A DNA stretch of 64,000 bases from a virus. Within the stretch, counting starts at the first letter, position 1. Each line of letters begins with the position of its first letter. This document shows, in pieces, positions 51,037 to 60,234 of this stretch. Location of the stretch: positions 1 to 64,000 of the IMG/VR virus record IMGVR_UViG_3300044611_001195; one strand, given 5' to 3'. The notes below the pieces were generated by a model that was given only the letters and a program-made list of their open reading frames with translations, did no database searches and was not told the DNA's origin. A program made the position numbers and the translations under genes.

Positions 51037-53076
51037 TCATCTATTCAATGGTCTGATTTGAGCAGGTTTTCCAGAAACGTCGGTTCTTCCTGATGGAACT
51101 AACTGATTTAATCTTGCTTGCTGTGCCTGCCTTCTTTGTTGGGCCAATTTAACAGCAGCAGGTGCTAGTACTTCTGTACCTAATGTATACCCAACAGCCG
51201 CAGGTCCTGCAACACGCCCAAGACCAACTCCGGAAGTTGCAATATCAACTGCTTTTCTTACAATCGGATTATTTCCACTTGCCTTTTTAATAACTTCACC
51301 TCCAATCTCGGCACCAGCAGATTTAGCAAATTTTCCAGAAATCGTCTTTATATTAAATTCATCTAATTGGTATTCTTCTTTTTGTTGTGATCTCTGCCAA
51401 TCACCATAAGTTTTTCCAGCAGATTTTACGAAATCAGTAAATCCCTTTCTTACATTTGCAGGTACTTGTGCTCTGATTTCTTGTGGAACTGCCTTTCTAA
51501 TATTAGTGAGAACACCCTGAGTCGTTACCTTTTTCTTAGGATCACCAGTAATTACATCATATGCTCTTGATCCAAGTTGTGATCCTATGGTTATTCCAGC
51601 AGTTGCACCAACAGCAGAACCAATTGGTCCAGCAACAGATCCAAGTGTTCCTCCAACTACACCACCAAGACCACTTCCAATCGCTCTTGCAGCACCAGCA
51701 CCTATTGATCTTCTTTCACTACTACCCATTGCCTTAGCAATATCATAACCTTTCTTCGCTTCTATTCCAGTCTGAACAGCACTAAGAACTTTTCCAGCAG
51801 TGCCAAGACCTTTCATCATCTTTGCTCTTTCTGATGCTCTTTCTGCTGCAATATCAGATCTAATTTGCTTAGATGCTTTAATTACGGTATCAGCAAGTTT
51901 TTGAGATTGTGTAGTTCTAGTAGCAGATAACGGTTTAATTTTTGGTGCAGCAGGACTTGGAATTTTTAATGCTGTTGATTTCTGTACCTTTACTGGTGTT
52001 GGTTTTAAATTAGTCTTTGCCTGCACAACAGGTTTAGGTGGTGCTGGTATAGAAAGTGGTTTTGTTTTTACAACGCCTTGACCAGTAATCTTTGGAGTTT
52101 TAGGAGTAACATCGGCAACTTTTACTGGTTCAATTTTAGCGCCAACCATTTGCCCAGCTTTTGGTTTTCCAAGAACACCAGTTCTTCCAGGTCCTTTTTG
52201 TGGTCGAATTGTTTTTGATTCTCCTGGACGATTAGATACTAATGGACCAGCAGGTTCTGTACCAAGTTTTAAACCTGGTAATGTTTTTGCTTTTGGTTCT
52301 GCAACTTTTGTTCCAGGAACTTCTGTTGCCTTAACATCTAAAACAGAAGTCCTTGGTGATACCGAAGTCTTTGATCTAGTTGGAGTTGAGAATGATACTG
52401 CTTTTTTAGTTCCACCAAGTTCAGTCTTAGGTGGTGATGGAGGTTTCTGAGACGCTCTATATGATGCCTGCTTCTTAGAAACGTCTGCCTGACTTACTGG
52501 TTTTGGTTTTGGTGGTGTTGTTGCAGTTTCAGATGGTTTCCAAGGATCTGGTGTTGCAGCAACTGGACTTGCAAAAGGCGTTGCTGATTTTCCCTTCATC
52601 ATATTTGCAATGATCTCATCAGTAGAAGTTCCAAGTTCTTTTGATGACTGATTAATGAAATCTCTAAATGCTCTTTCTCTATGACCTCTTGAAGGACCAG
52701 CTGGTGGAACAAGTTTTCTCATTCCACGATCAAAAGTTTTTTGACCAGCACCAGCACCACCTGGCATATCCCAAGGATTTGGTCCAAGTAATTTACTTGC
52801 TCTTTCTTGTCTTCTTTGAGTTACAAAAGATGGTACATTTCTAGTATCCAATCCACCAGATCTTGCGCCTGCAAATCTCTTTGCCGCTTCAATTTCACCC
52901 TTTACTTGAGTAACTGTTTTAGGTGATTTTTGAACCTGTGCTCTACGACCTGGTTCATTTGGTCCAGGTCTTTTTGTATACATTGGTTCACCTTGTGCGT
53001 CAAAACGACTTGGTGTGCCAAATGCCTTACGAGGTTCCTCTACAATATTATATGCAAAATTCTGAAACGACTTCAT
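51037..53076 (-). CDS. large virion protein with CTS-like N-terminus
   Basis: A 679-residue protein that is mostly disordered, rich in Lys, Pro, Ser and Thr (about 150-420), with a Gly/Ala-rich hydrophobic segment near 460-540 (GSGLGGVVGGTLGSVAG) resembling a glycine zipper. It starts MKSFQNFAYNIVEE, similar to the T4 capsid-targeting form MKTYQEFIAE. It may be a packaged internal or tail-tube protein. It is driven by the late promoter at 53100. Confidence 0.72.
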   Translation of the reverse strand: MKSFQNFAYNIVEEPRKAFGTPSRFDAQGEPMYTKRPGPNEPGRRAQVQKSPKTVTQVKGEIEAAKRFAGARSGGLDTRNVPSFVTQRRQERASKLLGPNPWDMPGGAGAGQKTFDRGMRKLVPPAGPSRGHRERAFRDFINQSSKELGTSTDEIIANMMKGKSATPFASPVAATPDPWKPSETATTPPKPKPVSQADVSKKQASYRASQKPPSPPKTELGGTKKAVSFSTPTRSKTSVSPRTSVLDVKATEVPGTKVAEPKAKTLPGLKLGTEPAGPLVSNRPGESKTIRPQKGPGRTGVLGKPKAGQMVGAKIEPVKVADVTPKTPKITGQGVVKTKPLSIPAPPKPVVQAKTNLKPTPVKVQKSTALKIPSPAAPKIKPLSATRTTQSQKLADTVIKASKQIRSDIAAERASERAKMMKGLGTAGKVLSAVQTGIEAKKGYDIAKAMGSSERRSIGAGAARAIGSGLGGVVGGTLGSVAGPIGSAVGATAGITIGSQLGSRAYDVITGDPKKKVTTQGVLTNIRKAVPQEIRAQVPANVRKGFTDFVKSAGKTYGDWQRSQQKEEYQLDEFNIKTISGKFAKSAGAEIGGEVIKKASGNNPIVRKAVDIATSGVGLGRVAGPAAVGYTLGTEVLAPAAVKLAQQRRQAQQARLNQLVPSGRTDVSGKPAQIRPLNR

Positions 53077-53099
53077 CGCCTACCGACTACCTTTTTAGA

Positions 53100-53107
53100 T
53101 ATTTATA
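53100..53107 (-). promoter_or_regulatory. late promoter fused to terminator T-run
   Basis: Minus-strand TATAAATA (53100-53107) begins in the T-run of the terminator at 53108-53135. Confidence 0.8.
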
Positions 53108-53135
53108 AAAAAAAGGGGGATCCGAAGATCCCCCC
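53108..53135 (-). terminator. terminator after the nrd genes
   Basis: An 8-bp stem (53115-53122 with 53127-53134) closed by a TTCG loop, with seven T on the minus strand. Confidence 0.9.
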
Positions 53136-53142
53136 TATAAAT

Positions 53143-53304
53143 TTAATACACATCGTTACTTTTAGAATCTTTCCAAACATAAGAGTAATCGTAATCACCA
53201 AATAAAAAAAGATCTGCTTCAGCAGCATCTTTATAGGCACTAATAATTTCTTGTTCTACCCATTCATCATAATTGGAATCCTGAGAAAGTATCTTTGGTA
53301 ACAT
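53143..53304 (-). CDS. 53-residue acidic protein
   Basis: MLPKILSQDSNYDEWVEQEI begins an acidic, Tyr/Asp-rich protein (EADLFLFGDYDYSYVWKDS). It overlaps the end of nrdB by 38 bases in another frame. I know the type as a small gene next to nrdB in cyanophages; function unknown. Confidence 0.68.
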   Translation of the reverse strand: MLPKILSQDSNYDEWVEQEIISAYKDAAEADLFLFGDYDYSYVWKDSKSNDVY

Positions 53305-54409
53305 CTTGCTTGATTCCCCCGACAATATAAGATTCGACTTCTGTTTCTTGTGGTGCAACTTGAAGACCCTTAGAACTAATCCAATGCTCAGTCCAAGGAA
53401 GTGGATTATTCTTTGCAGAAATATCATAAAGTGGTTTAAGTCCAATTGCCTTCATTCTACGGTTCGCAATCCATTCAACATACTGCTGTAACAGTTTGTC
53501 ATTGAGTCCAATCATCGATCCATCCTTGAACAGATACTCTGCCCAAAGTTTTTCTTGATTGACAGCGTTTTCAAAGGTCTTATAAACCCACTGCTCTTCT
53601 TCTTTACAAATACGTGCCATATCAGGATCATCACCCTCTTTCCACTTATTAAGAATATTCTGAGTGATGACTAAATGCTGATTTTCATCCCTAGCAATTA
53701 ATGAGATAATCTTTGCACTTCCTTCCATAAGTTTGAGTTCGCCAAACGCAAAACTGCAAGCGAAACTGACGTAAAAGCGAATACCTTCAAGAATATTAAC
53801 GTTTGCAACTGCTCTGAAAAGTTTTCTTTTGAGTTCATACCTTGCCTCTTGTGCGTATGGTACTTGTTCTAATGCATGAATCCATTCATTAGTTGAACCA
53901 TAATGCTGAGCACTATTGATGAAATCATTATATGCCTCAGTGACACTAACAGCACGTTCTACAATACGATCATCACTAAGAATAGTATCAAAAACCTCAG
54001 AAGGATCTGAATAAACATTCTTGATGATGTAAGTATATGATCGGGAGTGGATCATCTCCATAAACTCCCACACCTTCATACATGCTTCTAGTTCAGGGAG
54101 AGAGCAGTAAGGCGCGAACGCCATACCAGGTCCACGTCCCTGAACAGAATCCAACATTACCTGATACTTCAGGTTACTGGTAAAAATGTGCTTCTGCTCA
54201 GAGCGAAGCATATGATAATCACCCCTATCTTTTTGAAGAGAAACTTCTTCAGGTCTCCAGAAATAACCCAGTTGTTGTGTTGTTAGTTTATCGAAGATTG
54301 GGTATTTGTAAGAATCATATCTTTGAATTCCTAGTGGTTGACCAAAAAACATAGGTTGCTTTTTAGTATCTACTTCCTGAGGATTGAAAACGGTCATTGA
54401 TTCGACCAT
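53267..54409 (-). CDS. nrdB: ribonucleotide reductase, class Ia small subunit
   Basis: A 380-residue R2 subunit that houses the di-iron tyrosyl radical. LRSEQKHIFTSNLKYQVMLD carries the E..H iron ligands and the radical Tyr (in NLKYQ), followed by QGRGP; EMIHSRSY and ARDENQHLVIT supply the other ligands. The ATG at 54409 follows GGAGG by nine bases. It works with nrdA, from which it is separated by an endonuclease gene. Confidence 0.97.
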   Translation of the reverse strand: MVESMTVFNPQEVDTKKQPMFFGQPLGIQRYDSYKYPIFDKLTTQQLGYFWRPEEVSLQKDRGDYHMLRSEQKHIFTSNLKYQVMLDSVQGRGPGMAFAPYCSLPELEACMKVWEFMEMIHSRSYTYIIKNVYSDPSEVFDTILSDDRIVERAVSVTEAYNDFINSAQHYGSTNEWIHALEQVPYAQEARYELKRKLFRAVANVNILEGIRFYVSFACSFAFGELKLMEGSAKIISLIARDENQHLVITQNILNKWKEGDDPDMARICKEEEQWVYKTFENAVNQEKLWAEYLFKDGSMIGLNDKLLQQYVEWIANRRMKAIGLKPLYDISAKNNPLPWTEHWISSKGLQVAPQETEVESYIVGGIKQDVTKDTFSGFQL

Positions 54410-54431
54410 TAGTTTTTCCTCCAAACCTGTT

Positions 54432-54464
54432 TTAAATCTTACAAGACTCACAATCTTCCTCCTC
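54432..54464 (-). pseudogene. possible remnant of a second nrdA C-terminal tail
   Basis: Directly upstream of nrdB the minus strand reads EEEDCESCKI and a stop codon (TAA at 54432-54434). This is the redox-tail form of class Ia NrdA proteins (E. coli ends CESGACKI). The intact NrdA here ends CDSCTI. The frame upstream is closed by a stop at 54468-54470, so only ten codons survive. Confidence 0.45.
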
Positions 54465-54499
54465 CGTTTAAATTAACTTTTGGAAAAATTCTACACATT

Positions 54500-54697
54500 C
54501 TATTTACCTCCAAAAAATATTTGGGTTTCATAATACATTTCTTCTTCATAAGCAACATAATCACTTTGAAGATAGTTAAAGAACTCTCCGTCTTCACTTC
54601 TCATAGTATAGCACCATTCATCAAAGATTTCTCCAATCCACCACCAACCAACTTGGAGTTTCTCAAAGAAGTTCATAGGTCTATTATATTTTAACAT
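54500..54697 (-). CDS. small protein in the nrd locus
   Basis: A 65-residue Trp/Tyr/Glu-rich protein (FFEKLQVGWWWIGEIFDEWC, YETQIFFGGK). The ATG at 54697 (MLKYNRPM) overlaps the endonuclease stop by 14 bases. Function unknown. Confidence 0.65.
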   Translation of the reverse strand: MLKYNRPMNFFEKLQVGWWWIGEIFDEWCYTMRSEDGEFFNYLQSDYVAYEEEMYYETQIFFGGK

Positions 54698-55367
54698 AAC
54701 TCCACCTATATCCTTTACAGTGATTGAATTTTCCTTCACAGGTATATTTAATGTTAGAAGGATTTGTTTCTACAAATTTAGCAGCATCACTAATAGATTG
54801 AAACTCTCTTAAAAAGTTTCCTTCAATATCATACTGGAATACTTTGGTTCTTTTTATGTTTGGATTGTTTTTTAGTGTTTGAGAAGTTTTAGATTTACTT
54901 TCTTCTTTATGTGATTTTCCAGCAAATCCACAAGGAGATGGTTGTCCCTTTCTCATTTTACTCCACTTTTCTTTTTGTTCTTCGGTATGTGTTTGATTGT
55001 AGAATGAATTTTTATGTCCCACAAACTTTCCTTTTCTTTTTAAAGATAAAAGTTTTCTTGTATCTTTCGTATGAGAATATCCAAGAATTCCTCCATCACC
55101 ACCAAGAGTTTGATTATATTTTGGTTTTAATTTAGAAATCCAAAACATTTCTCTAAAACCTAAATTATCTTCACATTTTTCAATTTCTTCAATAATAAAA
55201 TTGTCTTTTCCATACTTTCTAATTGCCCGATGAAGATATGTTGTTGAACTTCTTTTAGTGGCATCATAGCAGTGACTATAAAATCTTTTTTTCAAAGAGT
55301 TCATTGTCTTTCCAACATAAGTTTTATTATTGATTTTATTGGTTATTAGATAAATGCGTCCAGACAT
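54684..55367 (-). CDS. GIY-YIG homing endonuclease
   Basis: A 227-residue protein with RIYLITNKINNKTYVGKTM (GIY-YIG), the catalytic Arg in LKKRFYSH and the Glu region FIIEEIEKCED. It then has two or three NUMOD3-like DNA-binding elements (GYSHTKDTRKLLSLK, NQTHTEEQKEKWSKM) and a C-terminal NUMOD1/helix-turn-helix (FREFQSISDAAKFV-like). It is freestanding between nrdA and nrdB, a position also favoured by mobile elements in T4. A late promoter sits in a hairpin just upstream. Confidence 0.92.
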   Translation of the reverse strand: MSGRIYLITNKINNKTYVGKTMNSLKKRFYSHCYDATKRSSTTYLHRAIRKYGKDNFIIEEIEKCEDNLGFREMFWISKLKPKYNQTLGGDGGILGYSHTKDTRKLLSLKRKGKFVGHKNSFYNQTHTEEQKEKWSKMRKGQPSPCGFAGKSHKEESKSKTSQTLKNNPNIKRTKVFQYDIEGNFLREFQSISDAAKFVETNPSNIKYTCEGKFNHCKGYRWSYVKI

Positions 55368-55377
55368 AGATATTATT

Positions 55378-55409
55378 AAAACCTATTACTATTTATAATA
55401 ATAGGTTTT
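55378..55409 (-). promoter_or_regulatory. late promoter inside a perfect hairpin, upstream of GIY-YIG gene
   Basis: An 11-bp perfect inverted repeat (55378-55388 with 55399-55409) holds TATAAATA (55390-55397, minus strand) in its 10-base loop. The endonuclease start is 23 bases downstream of the octamer. The hairpin may also stop nrdA transcripts. Confidence 0.72.
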
Positions 55410-55419
55410 TATAGTTTTG

Positions 55420-57720
55420 TCAAATGGTGCAACTATCGCACGAAGATTCATCACTCTCCAAAATATCATTAAGAAGTGATTGAAGGTCTTGTTTTGGTTC
55501 TTCAATTACCTCATCAGTTTTGTGGTCATAAGTATTTTGATAGTATGCTGTTTTCCATCCCATCTTCCAGCACATAAGAAGGTCCTGCGCCATTACTGAA
55601 GTAGGAACTTCATTATCGGGATAATTTTCTGGATTATATGACCAGTTTCCAGAAATCGCTTGATCGAAGAATTTTTGCATAACAGCAACAATATGAATGT
55701 AACCACGATTGCTAGGCATATCCCAAAGAAGCGTATAATTGTTCTTAAGAGTTTGATACTGTGGGACAATTTGCTTAAGTGGTCCTTTCTTCGATTTCTT
55801 AACGGACAAGTATCCCCTAGGAGGTTCGATGCCATTGGTGGCATTTGACACAACGGAACTGCTCTCCGATGGCATCTGTGCGGACAGAGTGCTGTTCCTG
55901 ACTCCATATAGTTTAACTTGTGCTCTAAGACCTTCCCAATCATATTTTAACTCGTTGGGGACGATTTCGTCAACGTCCTTCTTGTATGTATCAATTGGGA
56001 GAATTCCCTGCCCATACTTGGTTCTGTGACTATACTCACAGGCACCCTTTTCTTTTGCAAGGTTTACAGTTGCTTGAATCAGATAATACTGGAACGCTTC
56101 AGTGAGATCGTGTACCAGTTTCCAGGCACCAGGATCATCATAATGCTCGCCGTGCTTGGCGAGATAGTGTGCTAAACCAATATAACCCACCCCAAGAGAA
56201 CGTCGTGCCCTAGTGGCGATTTCTGCTGCCTTGACGGGGTATCCCTGAAAATCAATAAGTTCATCAAGGGAGCGAACGGCAAGATCACAAAGAACTTCAA
56301 GATCGTCATTACTCTTGATTTTACCCACATTAATGGCACTAAGAATACAAAGAGCAATTTCTCCATCAATATCATCAATGTGTTGAAGTGGTTTAGTGGG
56401 AAGAGTAATTTCTTGACACAGATTACTCATCTCAACTTTATCAATAAAAGATGAGTGAGAGTTACAGTGATCAATATTCATAATGTAAATACGACCAGTT
56501 TCTGCACGTTCTTTGAGCAAATCTAGAAATAATTCTTGAGCTCCGATAGTCTTTCTTGGAATAGACTGATCTCGTTCGTAACGTACATATAAATCGTCAA
56601 AAGAATCAGTTCCAAAAGCATCATACAGACCAGGAACTGAGTGGGGCGAGAAGAGGGAAATCTCTTCGTTGCGGATGAATCGTTCATAGAACAGTTTAGA
56701 GATTTGAATAGAGTAATCTAACTTACGAACACGATTATCTTCAGTTCCTTTATTATTTTTCAATACTAGAATATCTTCTATTTCTTGGTGCCAGATTGGG
56801 AAGTGTACTGTCGCGGATCCACCTCGTATGCCATTTTGCGTGCAACATCTGACAGTTGCTTCAAACTTCTTGAGAAATGGTACAACACCCGTGTGTTGAA
56901 CTTCTCCCCCTCTGATTTTACTGTTGATGCCACGGATGCGACCAGCGTTGATGCCGATCCCCGCCCTCTGTGCAACGTATCTGCCAATAGCCATATCGCT
57001 AGTAAAGATACTATCGAGGGTGTCATCAACATCAACAAGGACGCAGCTAGCATATTGTCTAAGTGGTGTTCGCACTCCCGCCATGATAGGTGTTGGGATG
57101 TTGATTTTGTGCTTGGAGATTGCATCGTAGTACTTCCTCACGTACTCTAAACGTGTTTCTTTTGGATACTTTGAAAAAATAGTCGCAGCAATCATCAAGT
57201 ACATAAATTGTGGCGTTTCATAAAGTTCGCCAGTACTTCTGTCTTGTACAAGATACTTGTCTACTACTTGTCTAAGTCCAGCATACGTGAACAAGTAGTC
57301 ACGACTATGATCGATAAACGACTCAAGTTTATCAAATTCTTCATCGGTATATAAATCAAGGATTTCGGAGTCATAAACACCCCTACCAACGGCACGAAGA
57401 ACATGTTGCTTTACTGTTGGACATTCGTGCATACGACCATACAGTTGCTTGCGTAGAGCAAACAAAAGCAGACGAGCAGCGACGAATTGATAGTTAGGGT
57501 GATCTAAATCGATCAAGTCAGAAGCAGAACGAATTAGAATCTCCTGAATTTCTGCTGTTGTAATACCATCATAGAACTGAATACCAGACTGCATTTCAAC
57601 TTGACTTGCAGAAACTCCAGCAAGATCTTTACACGCTTCTTCCACCATAACGTGGAGCTTATTCAAATCAAGAAGTTCAGTTTTACCGTCTCTCTTGATA
57701 ACTTTGGTGCCGTTACTCAT
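55420..57720 (-). CDS. nrdA: ribonucleotide reductase, class Ia large subunit
   Basis: A 766-residue R1 subunit. Residues 1-90 hold an ATP-cone (KVIKRDGKTELLDLNKL). The catalytic Cys appear in YASCVLVDVDD, in SNLCQEITLP (the N-x-C-x-E active site) and in ALCILSAINVG. The C-terminal redox pair is SCDSC. It reduces ribonucleotides to deoxynucleotides, supplying DNA precursors with gnd-driven pentose flux. It overlaps the primase gene upstream by four bases. Confidence 0.98.
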   Translation of the reverse strand: MSNGTKVIKRDGKTELLDLNKLHVMVEEACKDLAGVSASQVEMQSGIQFYDGITTAEIQEILIRSASDLIDLDHPNYQFVAARLLLFALRKQLYGRMHECPTVKQHVLRAVGRGVYDSEILDLYTDEEFDKLESFIDHSRDYLFTYAGLRQVVDKYLVQDRSTGELYETPQFMYLMIAATIFSKYPKETRLEYVRKYYDAISKHKINIPTPIMAGVRTPLRQYASCVLVDVDDTLDSIFTSDMAIGRYVAQRAGIGINAGRIRGINSKIRGGEVQHTGVVPFLKKFEATVRCCTQNGIRGGSATVHFPIWHQEIEDILVLKNNKGTEDNRVRKLDYSIQISKLFYERFIRNEEISLFSPHSVPGLYDAFGTDSFDDLYVRYERDQSIPRKTIGAQELFLDLLKERAETGRIYIMNIDHCNSHSSFIDKVEMSNLCQEITLPTKPLQHIDDIDGEIALCILSAINVGKIKSNDDLEVLCDLAVRSLDELIDFQGYPVKAAEIATRARRSLGVGYIGLAHYLAKHGEHYDDPGAWKLVHDLTEAFQYYLIQATVNLAKEKGACEYSHRTKYGQGILPIDTYKKDVDEIVPNELKYDWEGLRAQVKLYGVRNSTLSAQMPSESSSVVSNATNGIEPPRGYLSVKKSKKGPLKQIVPQYQTLKNNYTLLWDMPSNRGYIHIVAVMQKFFDQAISGNWSYNPENYPDNEVPTSVMAQDLLMCWKMGWKTAYYQNTYDHKTDEVIEEPKQDLQSLLNDILESDESSCDSCTI

Positions 57721-58688
57721 ATTTTTTTCCAGTTGTTAAACTTAATTTTTGCTTCTAAACCCGAGTAGGTATTTAATTTTAACACATCCATAATGTTGTG
57801 TCCAGCAAGGACCATATCATTGATGTCTTTCTCTACGATTCCTGTTGGCCAGATGACGACCTTTTCCCCTCTTGATACACATTTGGCAATACGATTGACA
57901 ATTTCTCTATTGCGAGGTTCATTATCGTAAACAAAAACAATACTGCTTCCTTCAAGACAACGAACATCACCGTCACTACCACACAAAGCCACACTATTGT
58001 TGACGAAAGTGCTATCAAAGGGTCCTTCAACCACGTAGATCGGTAGTCTTTCATTGACTGTATTAAGTCCATAAATTTTCGGTGCCTCCTCATCAAGCAT
58101 CACAGTGATATATTTAACAGAGTTTGGACCTAGTGCTCTTCCCTGAAAACCAATAAGATTATCGGATTTATCATACATTGGTATAACTATGCGACTTTCA
58201 TCCCTACCAATAGTGTCGAAAGTTTCTTTTTGAGAGTTAGTCCACTCTTTAAATTTGTTAGCAAAGTAAAACTTTTCTGGATCAAGTTTTCTCTTCTCCA
58301 AGTATTCTTTTGCAACTGGATTAGTAGATGCTTTTGGTAAATCCAGTGATTTTTTAAATACTGGTTTTTTAAAATCAAACTTTGGTTCTTCAACAACAAA
58401 GTTTCTACCAGTATGCCCTTCTTTAAACTTTTCAAGTGTGTATTGCTTATGAAGTGTAAGGTCAATCTCTTTTAGAAAGTTATTAAAGGACGAACTAGCG
58501 CCACAGTTGTGGCACTTAAAGTTGGTATTGTTCTTCACTGCGTAAATATATCCGCGTGCCTTGTTTTTATTACGTTGGGAATCCCCACAGATAGGACAGC
58601 GGAAGTTGTAGAGATCCGCTTTGACCCTCTTAAATTTTTGTAGGCGTGATGAAACTAATCCAATATACTTGGAATCAACCAAATCCAT
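57717..58688 (-). CDS. DNA primase, T4 gp61-like
   Basis: A 323-residue primase. The N-terminal zinc site is CPICGDSQRNKNKARG with CHNCG; the Toprim domain follows with YVVEGPFDSTFV (Glu) and FVYDNEPRNREIV (Asp), and GFQGRAL. In T4 the gp61 primase acts with the gp41 helicase to make RNA primers at the replication fork. It overlaps nrdA by four bases. Confidence 0.92.
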   Translation of the reverse strand: MDLVDSKYIGLVSSRLQKFKRVKADLYNFRCPICGDSQRNKNKARGYIYAVKNNTNFKCHNCGASSSFNNFLKEIDLTLHKQYTLEKFKEGHTGRNFVVEEPKFDFKKPVFKKSLDLPKASTNPVAKEYLEKRKLDPEKFYFANKFKEWTNSQKETFDTIGRDESRIVIPMYDKSDNLIGFQGRALGPNSVKYITVMLDEEAPKIYGLNTVNERLPIYVVEGPFDSTFVNNSVALCGSDGDVRCLEGSSIVFVYDNEPRNREIVNRIAKCVSRGEKVVIWPTGIVEKDINDMVLAGHNIMDVLKLNTYSGLEAKIKFNNWKKI

Positions 58689-58700
58689 TATGAAAGGATA

Positions 58701-59057
58701 TTACTTCGTTCGTTCTATTGTAGCAGGGGCAGGGGCAGGAGTCAATAGTCTGGGAACAAATGCATTTATGATTCCAATCAGAGCAACTATTACAGCAATA
58801 ACTCCACCAGCTTGCCACCTAAATTTATATAATCCATCAACCTTTAATTCAATATCATCAACTTTTTTACAAATATCTTCATCTACTTTTGCTTGAACAC
58901 TTATTCTTTCATCATGAACGGCAAGCATTTTACAAATATTCTGATTTGTCTCACTTAGAGTTTGAATAGCAGTATCAACTTTATCGATAATCTGCTCATG
59001 TGCTTTAAATCTTTCTTGAAGCACGGCTAGTTGAACCTCAGAATTATTGCCGAACAT
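58701..59057 (-). CDS. coiled-coil protein with one membrane helix
   Basis: A 118-residue protein: a helical coiled-coil region (FKAHEQIIDKVDTAIQTL) to about residue 75, then one membrane helix (AGGVIAVIVALIGIINAFV) and a Pro/Ala tail. The plan resembles small phage membrane proteins such as holin-like or lysis-timing proteins. Function unknown. Confidence 0.68.
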   Translation of the reverse strand: MFGNNSEVQLAVLQERFKAHEQIIDKVDTAIQTLSETNQNICKMLAVHDERISVQAKVDEDICKKVDDIELKVDGLYKFRWQAGGVIAVIVALIGIINAFVPRLLTPAPAPATIERTK

Positions 59058-59058
59058 T

Positions 59059-59262
59059 TTAGGACTTCCTTTTCTTTTTACGATTTTGTCTTACAAGACC
59101 TCTAAAAAAGATATTCCAACCTCTTGCATTTTTTTTCCTTAAATCAACTGGGGGATCATCACCTGCCTCTACTGTTCCAGCAATCTGCCCAGCACCAAGA
59201 CTCATTCCACCGTTTTCCTCTTTAAGAGTACGAACAATATCAATAACTCTTTCGATATCCAT
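59059..59262 (-). CDS. small basic protein, conserved type
   Basis: A 67-residue protein (MDIERVIDIVRTLKEENGGM, ending VRQNRKKKRKS). The ATG at 59262 shares a base with the upstream stop. Possibly virion-associated; no domain recognised. Confidence 0.68.
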   Translation of the reverse strand: MDIERVIDIVRTLKEENGGMSLGAGQIAGTVEAGDDPPVDLRKKNARGWNIFFRGLVRQNRKKKRKS

Positions 59263-59633
59263 TAGATTGTTTGCAGTTGTTTTAAACAATTATCATCTAA
59301 ATCAATTTCATTAATTCTAGTTCTCGGATATTCTGGAATACGATTCAGAAAAACCAAAAAACTTTTAATTGCTGGCCAAAGATCTTGTTCTAGATGATAA
59401 AAAAGAAGAGGAACTGTCGCATCATCAAATACATTAAACAAGATGATAAGATGATTCAATATTAAATGAACCTTCAACTCACCAGTATTTTTATATCTTT
59501 TCAGCAATCTTTTAATATAACGAATACGTTTAAGATCTGCCTCAAAATCATCTCTGGTGACTGCCTGAGGATTATTGTAGAATTTTATAGCAAAGAGTAA
59601 ATAATTACTCTCATTCAACTCGTCAAATCTCAT
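59262..59633 (-). CDS. conserved-type protein, function unknown
   Basis: A 123-residue mostly helical protein with a basic cluster (DLKRIRYIKRLLKRYKNTG) and VHLILNHLIILFNVFDD. I recall the same small protein in many cyanomyoviruses, without function. It is flanked by virion genes. Confidence 0.75.
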   Translation of the reverse strand: MRFDELNESNYLLFAIKFYNNPQAVTRDDFEADLKRIRYIKRLLKRYKNTGELKVHLILNHLIILFNVFDDATVPLLFYHLEQDLWPAIKSFLVFLNRIPEYPRTRINEIDLDDNCLKQLQTI

Positions 59634-59642
59634 ACCATATTA

Positions 59643-60203
59643 TCAGGCGTCTGGGAATCTGGTGTCATCAACGGCGTCACCAGTTATCATACTTCCAGCA
59701 ACTAACGTTTCAGACTTAACTCTGAAGTTACCGTGCATATCAGTATATGTAGTAACTCCAACCCAACCAGCGTGAGCAACTTTATAAGCACCTGCCTTTC
59801 CACCAACTGTGGTTACACCAGCAACTGTCGTCTCAGCCGTATCTACACCAAAGACTGAAGAATATCTGTTTGATTTTGCATCAGGTGCTTTATAAACAGA
59901 ATCTTCAATTGAATAGATAGGTCTTTGTGTAATGAAATAAGATGCTGCTGTGATGATTCCAGTTGTTGGGTGTGGAATCAAATATTGAGTTGTTGCGATC
60001 GATGCAATAGTGTTGCTTGTTACAGATGAGATAACTGCGTGACCATAGGTTGCGCCAGCACCAACTACAATAACATCACCTTCACTTACAGTAAATCCAG
60101 TAGTAGCAAAAGTAGTTCCAGTACCAGTGATAACTTCTGTTGAAAGGTTGATTTGAACGGTTCCAGCCTGTCCAACTAAATCTTTATTGCCCCAAAGAGA
60201 CAT
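59643..60203 (-). CDS. virion structural protein
   Basis: A 186-residue beta-rich protein starting MSLWGNKDLVGQAGTVQINL. Its Gly/Thr/Val composition with GTTFATTGFTVSEGDVIVVG is typical of a known class of cyanomyovirus structural proteins. It is under the late promoter at 60235 and is likely a capsid decoration or baseplate part. Confidence 0.8.
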   Translation of the reverse strand: MSLWGNKDLVGQAGTVQINLSTEVITGTGTTFATTGFTVSEGDVIVVGAGATYGHAVISSVTSNTIASIATTQYLIPHPTTGIITAASYFITQRPIYSIEDSVYKAPDAKSNRYSSVFGVDTAETTVAGVTTVGGKAGAYKVAHAGWVGVTTYTDMHGNFRVKSETLVAGSMITGDAVDDTRFPDA

Positions 60204-60234
60204 GTTTCCTTACCCTATAATTCTTTTATATTGA

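Noticed and set aside
54410-54451. Extended nrdB start (GTG at 54451)
   Set aside because: The ATG at 54409 has GGAGG at a good distance and matches the usual NrdB start; the extension instead overlaps the possible nrdA remnant in another frame.
56785-57150. Plus-strand ORFs opposite nrdA
   Set aside because: They lie fully within the intact, well-conserved nrdA and have no recognisable features.
55420-57720. An intron in nrdA, as in some T4-like phages
   Set aside because: The nrdA reading frame is continuous with all catalytic motifs present; the endonuclease gene is outside it.
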